Below, piece by piece: positions 22,480-37,121 of a DNA stretch of 64,000 nucleotides. The notes under the pieces are model-generated. The model worked only from the letters and a program-made list of their open reading frames with translations, ran no database searches and was not told the origin of the DNA. The DNA comes from Stictocephala bisonia. Lineage: Eukaryota; Arthropoda; Insecta; Hemiptera; Membracidae. The stretch covers positions 157,501 through 221,500 of the forward strand of contig JAQJVL010000673.1 in assembly GCA_035578905.1 (NCBI GenBank). The letters run 5' to 3'. A program made the translations under genes and the position numbers. Every line of letters starts with the position of its first letter. Position 1 is the stretch's first letter.

Positions 22480-23215
22480 GTTAGAGATCTTTTTCTTCTT
22501 CTTGTGTTTAAACCCTAAAGTTGGTTGGCACCAGTTCTCCATTTATCCCTCTTCTTCGCCATCTTTTTAGTTGGTGATATGCCTCACATCTCATATATCT
22601 GGTAATCTGACTGATGGTCCAGACTCTCTTTGTGATTTTTACCCTCAATTTTCCCTATATTATTCTTTTAAATAGCCCATCATGTCGCAGTATATGTCCA
22701 ACAAACTTGGTTCTTTGTTCTTTAATGATTTTCATTAACTGTCTCCGTTCTTGAGTTTTCCCAAAAACTGCCTAGTTCGTTTTCCTTTCTGTCCAGCTCA
22801 CTCTTAACATTTTTCAATAACACCATATTTCAAATGCCAGCAGCCTCTTCGTATCACTGTCTCCTTTAGTCCAAGATTATCTACCATTCATACTCTAAAC
22901 ATAAGTATTCAGTAATTCTATCCTAACATTTAAACGAATATTCCGTGATGTCAACAAAGTTCTCTTTTTATTAAAACCTAGTTTTGCTTGGTTACTTCTA
23001 TATTTGATATCCTTTGAACTTTTCCTAAACCATGTAATTTTGCTTCCTAAATAAACAAACTCTTTTTCTTGTTGAATAATAGTATTGCCCAGTTATAAAT
23101 TAAGTTTTTATCCTCCACCCTTACCACACACAATTATCTTCATCTTTCTTTGGTTTATATTCATTTAAGTATGATACCGTAAGGTGAACAAAATATACAT
23201 TTCAAATGAAATGTT
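22480..23215 (-). pseudogene. Decayed non-LTR retrotransposon, RT C-terminal region
   Basis: Minus-strand reading with several frameshifts and stops gives EFVYLGSKITW, RRLLAFEIWCY, LRVSWTERKTN and RRQLMKIIKEQRTKFVGHIL-RHDGLFK. These are hallmark blocks of the C-terminal part of a large insect LINE group (YLGS-I, LEAFEMWCYRRMLRI, FIGHILRHDGLL). No catalytic core is left. Different from the two other LINE groups in the window. Confidence 0.8.
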
Positions 23216-23539
23216 AAGTCAAATTAAGTACCGGCACCACTTAAGCTAAAACCAAAGAAAACACTGAAATAAAGCTATAGCACAAACACACCTCATCAGT
23301 CATCAATTACGACTGAATTATAAACGAGGAGGGAAAATGCCACTGGGGTTCAAGTGAAAGGGGAGAATTCATAAGCGGCCACTTCCTAGATAATTCCCTT
23401 ACCATAAATTATTCCGACAGATTTTAGATATCTTGTGGCAACCCACAATCAAGTAAAGTTTCCATCAGCTAAATATATATCAGATGAGAGGTAACTATAC
23501 TCAACTCCATGCTAAACGATGTTACGCTGCTATCAGTAG

Positions 23540-24195
23540 TTTGTGGACTATCCACTCCGCAGCGCGTCAATCATTTGTGGACTGAACGTGGTTGTCAGAT
23601 TACGACAGCCCACTGAGATTTGGACGAATTGTGTTCTCTCGCTGTTACTAGCGTTCTATGGTAACGCCGTACGCATGAATCTTCAGAGTACCTGTGTGGG
23701 GCGAACAACAGTGTTTTCTATAACATGAGTCTGTATATAATTAGTTATCAGACAACATACGGAGCAAACGTGAATGTCTTACATACTTTCAGAACACTGT
23801 AACCATAACAGGAATTTACCACATTACTTTCTACCTCACTCTACACGAGGATATCTGGTACTTTGACACGATTGCCGAATTGGCTAGATTGTGTTTCTGG
23901 GCACGCGACCGGTGGACGATACTGTATTCAGGGCGAACGCCTTGCTGCGGGGAAAGCGCCATTATAACGCGATCCGGCCAGCGAGCCCGCGGGCCGCATA
24001 CCACACGCACACACACACACACGGCAAGACGACACGTACCAGTATGAAGGTCGGCCCATCGGAGTGCGTAGTAAACATGGGCTGGAGGCCAAGCCCTACC
24101 TAACTCAATGAAGTTGTCAGATTTCCTAACCAGAAGGTTGAGGGAGAGGCAGTGACAGCGCGTGAGGTTAGGTGACTGGAATTAAATCGTCATCC
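23540..24195. other. GC- and CpG-richer island inside the large intron
   Basis: Contains GCAGCGCGTCAATC, GAAAGCGCCATTATAACGCG, CCAGCGAGCCCGCGGGCCGC and a (CA)n run near 24006. Short frames on both strands lack similarity. Its composition stands out and it is unique within the window, so it could be an enhancer or an alternative promoter; nothing more can be said. Confidence 0.25.
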
Positions 24196-24777
24196 GCTCT
24201 TTTCAACATCATTGCACTGCTTAGCCCTCAGCTGCCAAGTGGGACTAAAAAGTACCCACACGTTTGAATTTTCCTTACTTTTATTTTTTCAAGTTCTAAA
24301 AAAATCTGAAAAATATTTATCCTTCGATTCGTATTCCTTTAAAGAACCTACAACAACGAATCGTATACTTAAAGGAAAAACCACGATATATATGTAATAT
24401 CAATTCTATGTAATTTTTCTCCCACCTTAGGAGAATATGTGACCTAAAATGTTAGTATTAAAACAAAATATTTTTACTTATCTTGGAGTTATACTACGTG
24501 CAGTCTAGTCACATCACTAACTAGACTGCACATACTATATTTACTTCAATGCGTATTTAGGAGGGCAATTTTGTTGCTATGGTAACTATGTTGGCAACTA
24601 TTAGTTTAAACGCATTTAACAAAAAGAAAAGAGTGAGTAAAAATAAAAAAAATCTTTAAATTGCTTGGTTATTATAAACTATGGGTTACCCCAAGGGCCA
24701 TTTTTAGGTCCATTATTGTTTTTAATATATAGTTTTTTAATTAGCATAATACATGTTGGTACATATGCAGTACAAGG

Positions 24778-24947
24778 GGGGACTTTATATGGTATTTTGT
24801 GAATCCCTCTGGTCTAGGAAGGTGACCGTGGTTCACCGAGTTCGACCACCATAATACTTCTGCATTTTGTACTTGTATTGTAATACATTTTTGAAATTTG
24901 TGCTTATATTGTAATATATTTCTGTTAAGTGGCGTTCACTTGTACTG
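24778..24947. mobile_element. Fold-back element, copy 2 (internal deletion, mostly one arm)
   Basis: Begins CAGTACAAG and ends CACTTGTACTG. Keeps TTTTGTGAATCCCTCTGGTC, GTTCACC, CACCATAATA, TTTTGTACTTGTATTGTAAT and GCTTATATTGTAATATATTT of the copy at 6564-6851; most of the left arm is missing. A hammerhead-like core lies at 24810-24851: UGGU, CUAGGA (one G lost), stem GGUGACC/GGUUCACC, GAGUUCGACC, ACCA. Confidence 0.75.
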
Positions 24948-24962
24948 TTTTAAAATATATAA

Positions 24963-25078
24963 AAGATCTATGTAGGTGAACTGACGTCTTTTGCAGACGA
25001 CACTGCTTTGTGTTTTGAATAGATATAGGTGAACTGACGTCTTTTGCAGACGACACTGCTTTGTGTTTTGAATAGATA
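24963..25078. repeat. 54-bp tandem duplication of the RT catalytic box
   Basis: Two copies of a segment containing AGGTGAACTGACGTCTTTTG then CAGACGACACTGCTTTG, starting near 24973 and 25027. The segment encodes the FADD motif of a LINE RT. Confidence 0.9.
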
Positions 25079-25512
25079 ATTAATTGTTGCTGACACAGTC
25101 CATTTGACATGAGTCTTGATAAGAAGCACTGTAGACTGTTGATTTATTTATTTTTATTATTAATTTTTATTTATTTATTTTTTAGAGATGAGAGCATCTT
25201 TGATCGGTTCGGTGATGATTTTAAAGATATGATTATGACTATCTTGGGATAATAATTGATGTTTTTATTTCTTTAAATCATAAGATCATGATGGTGATAT
25301 GTTTGATACGTGTAAGTTAATTACGTAAGTGAAATGTAGTAATTGATTTTTAATTAAATTCTTAGAAAATGTGTCATAATATTCTAATACGTGATTGTCT
25401 GCTGATCCCTTTCAGAATTAAAAAAAATATATATTAATATGATTGGGGTGTAAAACTGAAAATTTGTCATTTTCTATTTGAAAAGAGCAATTACATTTAC
25501 AAATTCAATTAT

Positions 25513-25515
<3 letters not shown>

Positions 25516-25576
<61 letters not shown>
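25516..25576. repeat. (TA)n microsatellite
   Basis: About 30 uninterrupted TA dinucleotides inside the decayed LINE. Confidence 0.95.
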
Positions 25577-25578
<2 letters not shown>

Positions 25579-26160
25579 CTAAATGTCTATTTAGAGAGAT
25601 ATATTATTCAGAATGTGCAGTTATTGAGCAAACAAATCAAATTAAATATTTAGGGGTATTTCTTAAACGCTAAATTCAACAATATATTAAGATATTTTTA
25701 TTTACTAAATAATATTCGTAATGAACACATATTGAGTTTATTATATTTTCCTTGATACACAGTAGGTTGACTATGAACTTTTTGTTGGAGTGGAACTTAT
25801 TAAAAACATAATAAGCACATATTCATTAATTTAAAAAATTATTAGAATGATTTTAAAGAAATCCATATCCATTATTTTTAAAGACAAAAATTTTACCTTT
25901 ATAAGATATCTTTCTACATAAAGTTTTTTACATTTTTTATATAACGAAGAGATATTGATATATTAAATAGAACCAAGCTAAGGAGACAGGATGCATTAAA
26001 AGTCCCTAAACCAAGTTCTACTTTCTATACAGAAACCTACATCTTGGTCAAAAGATGTTCAATTCCTTGCCAATATATTTGCAGAATTTAAAAAGTACAA
26101 GACTGTTATCATTAAAATAAAAAAAAAATGTATTAGTTAGGCAAGAAAATATAGATTACA

Positions 26161-27161
26161 TTGTAAATATACAGATTTAATGCACAACTATTATTAACAC
26201 GTATTTTGAACATTTCTTTTTCTTATGTTAATTTTATTATTTTATTTCGTTAACTTTAATTTAAAATTGATACAATTGTTAGTCAGAATAATTTACGTTT
26301 ATATTTAAGTACATTTTTGTTGATATATTTATTTTATATTAATAGTTAAGTTTATCTGTGGGAAGAAGCTTATTAATCCATCCTGCCATTTGTTTGTTGA
26401 TGTGTCGATTTTACCTTTATGAGTATTAAGTTTTGTCAATTTTTCATAGAAGGAGTCATAACTATATGGCCGAAAGATTATATCAAGGGAGATTGGGGAA
26501 TATTAATAAGTGGAGAGTTCCTAGATAGTTTCTAGCTTAATATAAAAATAAAACATGAATTTACTGTGCCAAAATTGTTTAGTCACCATCTGATTTAAAA
26601 AATAGAAATAACCATAAGAAAGCGACCTCTGTTTCTTTTTTCTCTGTGCATAGTACCACACCGAGGTTAAAAGCTAAGTATATTTGATTTTATAAATTTT
26701 TACAATGCTCTATCACAGCTATAAAAAGCCAATCACAATAAAGAATTAATTTTAAAAATATTGAATCTAACATGCACCTAATAATGTATAGCACAGGTAC
26801 TACTAAACAGACTTTCGTTAAATTAATTTACCAACAAACCAATAGATACTTTAACTGTTCTTGCTCTATAACTACATTACTAATTATATAAACAAAAACT
26901 TTAAATTATCACCTAAAAACCGTTCAATACTGACAAAAAATTAAAATGCAATAACAATGAAATATAAATACATAACGTGAGTAATAACATTTAATTATTT
27001 AACGTAAACACAAAACATTACCTTACGGATAACGCACTCCGAAGTTAGATGAGAGCAAAACAAGACATTTTAAGAAAACAATTTCACACATCACAGTTTT
27101 ATCAAATTTTAAATTTTGATTAAATTTTACTTATATACAATTATACTTATACTCTTGTATT
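26161..27161. other. Unassigned AT-rich intronic sequence
   Basis: No supported ORF. The string ATAAGAAAGCGACCTC near 26614 recurs near 58608, so a dispersed repeat is likely. Confidence 0.45.
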
Positions 27162-30100
27162 AAAAAATATAACATAACAGTAACCTTATATCTTAGGGAA
27201 ACAACTAGAACTAGTAGAATATAGATTTGTTGGTAGTAACCATGCCAAAGTGTTATTTACACCATGTCACCAACGCCACAATTGATGGTGATATTGTACA
27301 TATATTCTACGGATGATATTGAAAATATATCATAATAGTAACCTTATGTCTTAGGGAAACAACTAGAACTAGTAGAATATAGATTTGTTGGTAGTAACCA
27401 TGCCAAAGTGTTATTTACACCATGTCACCAACGCCACAATTGATGGTGATATTGTACATATATTCAACGGATGATATTGAAAATATATCATAATAGTAAC
27501 CTTATGTCTTAGGGAAACAACTAGAACTAATAGAATATAGATTTGTTGGTAGTAACCATGCCAAAGTGTTATTTACACCATTTCACCAACGCCACAATTG
27601 ATGGTGATATTGTACATATATTCAACGGATGATATTGAAAATATATCATAATAGTAACCTTATGTCTTAGGGAAACAACTAGAACTAGTAGAATATAGGT
27701 TTGTTGGTAGTAACCATGCCAAAGTGTTATTTACACCATGTCACCAACGCCACAATTGATGGTGATATTGTACATATATTCAACGGATGATATTGAAAAT
27801 ATAACATAATAGTAACCTTATGTCTTAGGGAAACAACTAGAACTAGTAGAATATAGATTTGTTGGTAGTAACCATGCCAAAGTGTTATTTACACCATGTC
27901 ACCAACGCCACAATTGATGGTGATATTGTACATATATTCAACGGATGATATTGAAAATATATCATAATAGTAACCTTATGTCTTAGGGAAACAACTAGAA
28001 CTAATAGAATATAGATTCGTTGGTAGTAACCATGCCAAAGTGTTATTTACACCATTTCACCAACGCCACAATTGATGGTGATATTGTACATATATTCAAC
28101 GGATGATATTGAAAATATATCATAATAGTAACCTTATGTCTTAGGGAAGCAACTAGAACTAGTAGAATATAGGTTTGTTGGTAGTAACCATGCCAAAGTG
28201 TTATTTACACCATGTCACCAACGCCACAATTGATGGTGATATTGTACATATATTCAACGGATGATATTGAAAATATATCATAATAGTAACCTTATGTCTT
28301 AGGGAAACAACTAGAACTAGTAGAATATAGGTTTGTTGGTAGTAACCATGCCAAAGTGTTATTTACACCATGTCACCAACGCCACAATTGATGGTGATAT
28401 TGTACATATATTCTACGGATGATATTGAAAATATATCATAATAGTAACCTTATGTCTTAGGGAAACAACTAGAACTAGTAGAATATAGATTTGTTGGTAG
28501 TAACCATGCCAAAGTGTTATTTACACCATGTCACCAACGCCACAATTGATGGTGATATTGTACATATATTCTACGCATGATATTGAAAAAATATCATAAT
28601 AGTAACCTTATGTCTTAGGGAAACAACTAGAACTAGTAGAATATAGATTTGTTGGTAGTAACCATGCCAAAGTGTTATTTACACCATGTCACCAACGCCA
28701 CAATTGATGGTGATATTGTACATATATTCTACGGATGATATTGAAAAAATATCATAATAGTAACCTTATGTCTTAGGGAAACAACTAGAACTAGTAGAAT
28801 ATAGATTTGTTGGTAGTAATCATGCCAAAGTGTTATTTACACCATGTCACCAACGCCACAATTGATGGTGATATTGTACATATATTCAACGGATGATATT
28901 GAAAAAATATCATAATAGTAACCTTATGTCTTAGGGAAACAACTAGAACTAGTAGAATATAGATTTGTTGGTAGTAACCATGCCAAAGTGTTATTTACAC
29001 CATGTCACCAACGCCACAATTGATGGTGATATTGTACATATATTCAACAGATGATATTGAAAATATATCATAATAGTAACCTTATGTCTTAGGGAAACAA
29101 CTAGAACTAGTAGAATATAGATTTGTTGGTAGTAACCATGCCAAAGTGTTATTTACACCATGTCACCAACGCCACAATTGATGGTGATATTGTACATATA
29201 TTCAACGGATGATATTGAAAAAATATCATAATAGTAACCTTATGTCTTAGGGAAACAACTAGAACTAGTAGAATATAGATTTGTTGGTAGTAACCATGCC
29301 AAAGTGTTATTTACACCATGTCACCAACGCCACAATTGATGGTGATATTGTACATATATTCAACGGATGATATTGAAAAAATATCATAATAGTAACCTTA
29401 TGTCTTAGGGAAACAACTAGAACTAGTAGAATATAGATTTGTTGGTAGTAACCATGCCAAAGTGTTATTTACACCATGTCACCAACGCCACAATTGATGG
29501 TGATATTGTACATATATTCAACAGATGATATTGAAAATATATCATAATAGTAACCTTATGTCTTAGGGAAACAACTAGAACTAGTAGAATATAGATTTGT
29601 TGGTAGTAACCATGCCAAAGTGTTATTTACACCATGTCACCAACGCCACAATTGATGGTGATATTGTACATATATTCTACGGATGATATTGAAAATATAT
29701 CATAATAGTAACCTTATGTCTTAGGGAAACAACTAGAACTAGTAGAATATAGATTTGTTGGTAGTAACCATGCCAAAGTGTTATTTACACCATGTCACCA
29801 ACGCCACAATTGATGGTGATATTGTACATATATTCTACGGATGATATTGAAAAAATATCATAATAGTAACCTTATGTCTTAGGGAAACAACTAGAACTAG
29901 TAGAATATAGATTTGTTGGTAGTAACCATGCCAAAGTGTTATTTACACCATGTCACCAACGCCACAATTGATGGTGATATTGTACATATATTAAACGGAT
30001 GATATTGAAAATATATCATAATAGTAACCTTATGTCTTAGGGAAACAACTAGAACTAGTAGAATATAGATTTGTTGGTAGTAACCATGCCAAAGTGTTAT

Positions 30101-33100
30101 TTACACCATGTCACCAACGCCACAATTGATGGTGATATTGTACATATATTCAACAGATGATATTGAAAATATATCATAATAGTAACCTTATGTCTTAGGG
30201 AAACAACTAGAACTAGTAGAATATAGATTTGTTGGTAGTAACCATGCCAAAGTGTTATTTACACCATGTCACCAACGCCACAATTGATGGTGATATTGTA
30301 CATATATTCAACGGATGATATTGAAAAAATATCATAATAGTAACCTTATGTCTTAGGGAAACAACTAGAACTAGTAGAATATAGATTTGTTGGTAGTAAC
30401 CATGCCAAAGTGTTATTTACACAATGTCACCAACGCCACAATTGATGGTGATATTGTACATATATTCTACGCATGATATTGAAAAAATATCATAATAGTA
30501 ACCTTATGTCTTAGGGAAACAACTAGAACTAGTAGAATATAGGTTTGTTGGTAGTAACCATGCCAAAGTGTTATTTACACCATGTCACCAACGCCACAAT
30601 TGATGGTGATATTGTACATATATTCAACAGATGATATTGAAAATATATCATAATAGTAACCTTATGTCTTAGGGAAACAACTAGAACTAGTAGAATATAG
30701 GTTTGTTGGTAGTAACCATGCCAAAGTGTTATTTACACCATGTCACCAACGCCACAATTGATGGTGATATTGTACATATATTCTACGGATGATATTGAAA
30801 ATATATCATAATAGTAACCTTATGTCTTAGGGAAACAACTAGAACTAGTAGAATATAGATTTGTTGGTAGTAACCATGCCAAAGTGTTATTTACACCATG
30901 TCACCAACGCCACAATTGATGGTGATATTGTACATATATTCTACGGATGATATTGAAAAAATATCATAATAGTAACCTTATGTCTTAGGGAAACAACTAG
31001 AACTAGTAGAATATAGATTTGTTGGTAGTAACCATGCCAAAGTGTTATTTACACCATGTCACCAACGCCACAATTGATGGTGATATTGTACATATATTAA
31101 ACGGATGATATTGAAAATATATCATAATAGTAACCTTATGTCTTAGGGAAACAACTAGAACTAGTAGAATATAGATTTGTTGGTAGTAACCATGCCAAAG
31201 TGTTATTTACACCATGTCACCAACGCCACAATTGATGGTGATATTGTACATATATTCAACAGATGATATTGAAAATATATCATAATAGTAACCTTATGTC
31301 TTAGGGAAACAACTAGAACTAGTAGAATATAGATTTGTTGGTAGTAACCATGCCAAAGTGTTATTTACACCATGTCACCAACGCCACAATTGATGGTGAT
31401 ATTGTACATATATTCGACGGATGATATTGAAAATATATCATAATAGTAACCTTATGTCTTAGGGAAACAACTAGAACTAGTAGAATATAGATTTGTTGGT
31501 AGTAACCATGCCAAAGTGTTATTTACACAATGTCACCAACGCCACAATTGATGGTGATATTGTACATATATTCTACGCATGATATTGAAAAAATATCATA
31601 ATAGTAACCTTATGTCTTAGGGAAACAACTAGAACTAGTAGAATATAGATTTGTTGGTAGTAACCATGCCAAAGTGTTATTTACACCATGTCACCAACGC
31701 CACAATTGATGGTGATATTGTACATATATTCAACAGATGATATTGAAAATATATCATAATAGTAACCTTATGTCTTAGGGAAACAACTAGAACTAGTAGA
31801 ATATAGATTTGTTGGTAGTAACCATGCCAAAGTGTTATTTACACCATGTCACCAACGCCACAATTGATGGTGATATTGTACATATATTCTACGGATGATA
31901 TTGAAAATATATCATAATAGTAACCTTATGTCTTAGGGAAACAACTAGAACTAGTAGAATATAGATTTGTTGGTAGTAACCATGCCAAAGTGTTATTTAC
32001 ACCATGTCACCAACGCCACAATTGATGGTGATATTGTACATATATTCTACGGATGATATTGAAAAAATATCATAATAGTAACCTTATGTCTTAGGGAAAC
32101 AACTAGAACTAGTAGAATATAGATTTGTTGGTAGTAACCATGCCAAAGTGTTATTTACACCATGTCACCAACGCCACAATTGATGGTGATATTGTACATA
32201 TATTAAACGGATGATATTGAAAATATATCATAATAGTAACCTTATGTCTTAGGGAAACAACTAGAACTAGTAGAATATAGATTTGTTGGTAGTAACCATG
32301 CCAAAGTGTTATTTACACCATGTCACCAACGCCACAATTGATGGTGATATTGTACATATATTCAACAGATGATATTGAAAATATATCATAATAGTAACCT
32401 TATGTCTTAGGGAAACAACTAGAACTAGTAGAATATAGATTTGTTGGTAGTAACCATGCCAAAGTGTTATTTACACCATGTCACCAACGCCACAATTGAT
32501 GGTGATATTGTACATATATTCGACGGATGATATTGAAAATATATCATAATAGTAACCTTATGTCTTAGGGAAACAACTAGAACTAGTAGAATATAGATTT
32601 GTTGGTAGTAACCATGCCAAAGTGTTATTTACACAATGTCACCAACGCCACAATTGATGGTGATATTGTACATATATTCTACGCATGATATTGAAAAAAT
32701 ATCATAATAGTAACCTTATGTCTTAGGGAAACAACTAGAACTAGTAGAATATAGATTTGTTGGTAGTAACCATGCCAAAGTGTTATTTACACCATGTCAC
32801 CAACGCCACAATTGATGGTGATATTGTACATATATTCAACAGATGATATTGAAAATATATCATAATAGTAACCTTATGTCTTAGGGAAACAACTAGAACT
32901 AGTAGAATATAGATTTGTTGGTAGTAACCATGCCAAAGTGTTATTTACACCATGTCACCAACGCCACAATTGATGGTGATATTGTACATATATTCTACGG
33001 ATGATATTGAAAATATATCATAATAGTAACCTTATGTCTTAGGGAAACAACTAGAACTAGTAGAATATAGATTTGTTGGTAGTAACCATGCCAAAGTGTT

Positions 33101-36100
33101 ATTTACACAATGTCACCAACGCCACAATTGATGGTGATATTGTACATATATTCTACGCATGATATTGAAAAAATATCATAATAGTAACCTTATGTCTTAG
33201 GGAAACAACTAGAACTAGTAGAATATAGATTTGTTGGTAGTAACCATGCCAAAGTGTTATTTACACCATGTCACCAACGCCACAATTGATGGTGATATTG
33301 TACATATATTCTACGGATGATATTGAAAATATATCATAATAGTAACCTTATGTCTTAGGGAAACAACTAGAACTAGTAGAATATAGATTTGTTGGTAGTA
33401 ACCATGCCAAAGTGTTATTTACACCATGTCACCAACGCCACAATTGATGGTGATATTGTACATATATTCAACGGATGATATTGAAAAAATATCATAATAG
33501 TAACCTTATGTCTTAGGGAAACAACTAGAACTAGTAGAATATAGATTTGTTGGTAGTAACCATGCCAAAGTGTTATTTACACCATGTCACCAACGCCACA
33601 ATTGATGGTGATATTGTACATATATTCAACAGATGATATTGAAAATATATCATAATAGTAACCTTATGTCTTAGGGAAACAACTAGAACTAGTAGAATAT
33701 AGATTTGTTGGTAGTAACCATGCCAAAGTGTTATTTACACCATGTCACCAACGCCACAATTGATGGTGATATTGTACATATATTCAACGGATGATATTGA
33801 AAAAATATCATAATAGTAACCTTATGTCTTAGGGAAACAACTAGAACTAGTAGAATATAGATTTGTTGGTAGTAACCATGCCAAAGTGTTATTTACACCA
33901 TGTCACCAACGCCACAATTGATGGTGATATTGTACATATATTCAACGGATGATATTGAAAAAATATCATAATAGTAACCTTATGTCTTAGGGAAACAACT
34001 AGAACTAGTAGAATATAGATTTGTTGGTAGTAACCATGCCAAAGTGTTATTTACACCATGTCACCAACGCCACAATTGATGGTGATATTGTACATATATT
34101 CAACGGATGATATTGAAAAAATATCATAATAGTAACCTTATGTCTTAGGGAAACAACTAGAACTAGTAGAATATAGATTTGTTGGTAGTAACCATGCCAA
34201 AGTGTTATTTACACCATGTCACCAACGCCACAATTGATGGTGATATTGTACATATATTCAACAGATTATATTGAAAATATATCATAATAGTAACCTTATG
34301 TCTTAGGGAAACAACTAGAACTAGTAGAATATAGGTTTGTTGGTAGTAACCATGCCAAAGTGTTATTTACACCATGTCACCAACGCCATAATTGATGGTG
34401 ATATTGTATATATATTCAACAGATGATATTGAAAAAATAACATAATAGTAACCTTATGTCTTAGGGAAACAACTAGAACTAGTAGAATATAGATTTGTTG
34501 GTAGTAACCATGCCAAAGTGTTATTTACACCATGTCACCAACGCCACAATTGATGGTGATATTGTACATATATTCAACAGATGACATTGAAAATATAACA
34601 TAATAGTAACCTTATGTCTTAGGGAAACAACTAGAACTAGTAGAATATAGGTTTGTTGGTAGTAACCATGACAAAGTGTTATTACACCATGTCACCAACG
34701 CCACAATTGATGGTGATATTGTACATATGTTCAACGGATGATATTGAAAATATATCATAATAGTAACCTTATGTCTTAGGGAAACAACTAGAACTAGTAG
34801 AATATAGATTTGTTGGTAGTAACCATGCCAAAGTGTTATTTACACCATGTCACCAACGCCACAATTGATGGTGATATTGTATATATATTCAACAGATGAT
34901 ATTGAAAATATAACATAATAGTAACCTTATGTCTTAGGGAAACAACTAGAACTAGTAGAATATAGATTTGTTGGTAGTAACCATGCCAAAGTGTTATTTA
35001 CACCATGTCACCAACGCCACAATTGATGGTGATATTGTACATATATTCTACGCATGATATTGAAAAAATATCATAATAGTAACCTTATGTCTTAGGGAAA
35101 CAACTAGAACTAGTAGAATATAGATTTGTTGGTAGTAACCATGCCAAAGTGTTATTTACACCATGTCACCAACGCCACAATTGATGGTGATATTGTACAT
35201 ATATTCAACAGATGATATTGAAAATATATCATAATAGTAACCTTATGTCTTAGGGAAACAACTAGAACTATTAGAATATAGATTTGTTGGTAGTAACCAT
35301 GCCAAAGTGTTATTTACACCATGTCACCAACGCCACAATTGATGGTGATATTGTACATATATTCTACGGATGATATTGAAAAAATATCATAATAGTAACC
35401 TTATGTCTTAGGGAAACAACTAGAACTAGTAGAATATAGATTTGTTGGTAGTAACCATGCCAAAGTGTTATTTACACCATGTCACCAACGCCACAATTGA
35501 TGGTGATATTGTACATATATTCTACGGATGATATTGAAAAAATATCATAATAGTAACCTTATGTCTTAGGGAAACAACTAGAACTAGTAGAATATAGATT
35601 TGTTGGTAGTAACCATGCCAAAGTGTTATTTACACCATGTCACCAACGCCACAATTGATGGTGATATTGTACATATATTCTACGGATGATATTGAAAAAA
35701 TATCATAATAGTAACCTTATGTCTTAGGGAAACAACTAGAACTAGTAGAATATAGATTTGTTGGTAGTAACCATGCCAAAGTGTTATTTACACCATGTCA
35801 CCAACGCCACAATTGATGGTGATATTGTACATATATTCAACGGATGATATTGAAAAAATATCATAATAGTAACCTTATGTCTTAGGGAAACAACTAGAAC
35901 TAGTAGAATATAGATTTGATGGTAGTAACCATGCCAAAGTGTTATTTACACCATGTCACCAACGCCACAATTGATGGTGATATTGTACATATATTCAACA
36001 GATGATATTGAAAATATATCATAATAGTAACCTTATGTCTTAGGGAAACAACTAGAACTAGTAGAATATAGATTTGTTGGTAGTAACCATGCCAAAGTGT

Positions 36101-37121
36101 TATTTACACCATGTCACCAACGCCACAATTGATGGTGATATTGTACATATATTCAACGGATGATATTGAAAAAATATCATAATAGTAACCTTATGTCTTA
36201 GGGAAACAACTAGAACTAGTAGAATATAGATTTGTTGGTAGTAACCATGCCAAAGTGTTATTTACACCATGTCACCAACGCCACAATTGATGGTGATATT
36301 GTACATATATTCTACGGATGATATTGAAAAAATATCATAATAGTAACCTTATGTCTTAGGGAAACAACTAGAACTAGTAGAATATAGATTTGTTGGTAGT
36401 AACCATGCCAAAGTGTTATTTACACCATGTCACCAACGCCACAATTGATGGTGATATTGTACATATATTCTACGGATGATATTGAAAATATAACATAATA
36501 GTAACCTTATGTCTTAGGGAAACAACTAGAACTAGTAGAATATAGATTTGTTGGTAGTAACCATGCCAAAGTGTTATTTACACCATGTCACCAACGCCAC
36601 AATTGATGGTGATATTGTACATATTTTCAACGGATGATATTGAAAAAATATCATAATAGTAACCTTATGTCTTAGGGAAACAACTAGAACTAGTAGAATA
36701 TAGATTTGTTGGTAGTAACCATGCCAAAGTGTTATTTACACCATGTCACCAACGCCACAATTGATGGTGATATTGTACATATATTCAACAGATGATATTG
36801 AAAATATATCATAATAGTAACCTTATGTCTTAGGGAAACAACTAGAACTAGTAGAATATAGATTTGTTGGTAGTAACCATGCCAAAGTGTTATTTACACC
36901 ATGTCACCAACGCCACAATTGATGGTGATATTGTACATATATTCAACGGATGATATTGAAAATATATCATAATAGTAACCTTATGTCTTAGGGAAACAAC
37001 TAGAACTAGTAGAATATAGATTTGTTGGTAGTAACCATGCCAAAGTGTTATTTACACCATGTCACCAACGCCACAATTGATGGTGATATTGTACATATAT
37101 TCAACAGATGATATTGAAAAT
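27162..37121. repeat. 158-bp satellite array, about 63 copies
   Basis: Unit contains ACCTTATGTCTTAGGGAAAC, AACTAGAACTAGTAGAATAT, TTGTTGGTAGTAACCATGCC, AAAGTGTTATTTACACCATG and TCACCAACGCCACAATTGAT. Copies begin with ACC at 27183, 27341, 27499, 27657 and on at 158-base steps, with rare single-base length changes (near 34682). Divergence is very low. A higher-order repeat of 7 units is visible. TCACCA...TGGTGA forms a short inverted repeat in every unit. The array sits in the 35.6-kb calpain intron and has no ORF. Confidence 0.98.

Larger units (their letters stand above)
24640..26160 (+). pseudogene. Decayed LINE reverse transcriptase, interrupted
   Basis: RT motif B appears as GLPQGPFLGPLLFLIY at about 24681-24728. 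Motif C appears as GELTSFADDTALCFE at about 24975-25019 and is repeated at once (25029-25073). IEQTNQIKYLGVFLKR follows near 25624-25671 and IRMILKKSI near 25845. The fold-back element at 24778-24947 sits between motifs B and C, and an (AT)n tract and unrelated sequence lie between C and YLGVF. Stops and frameshifts are frequent. The YLGVF region resembles the fragment at 42935. Confidence 0.7.
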
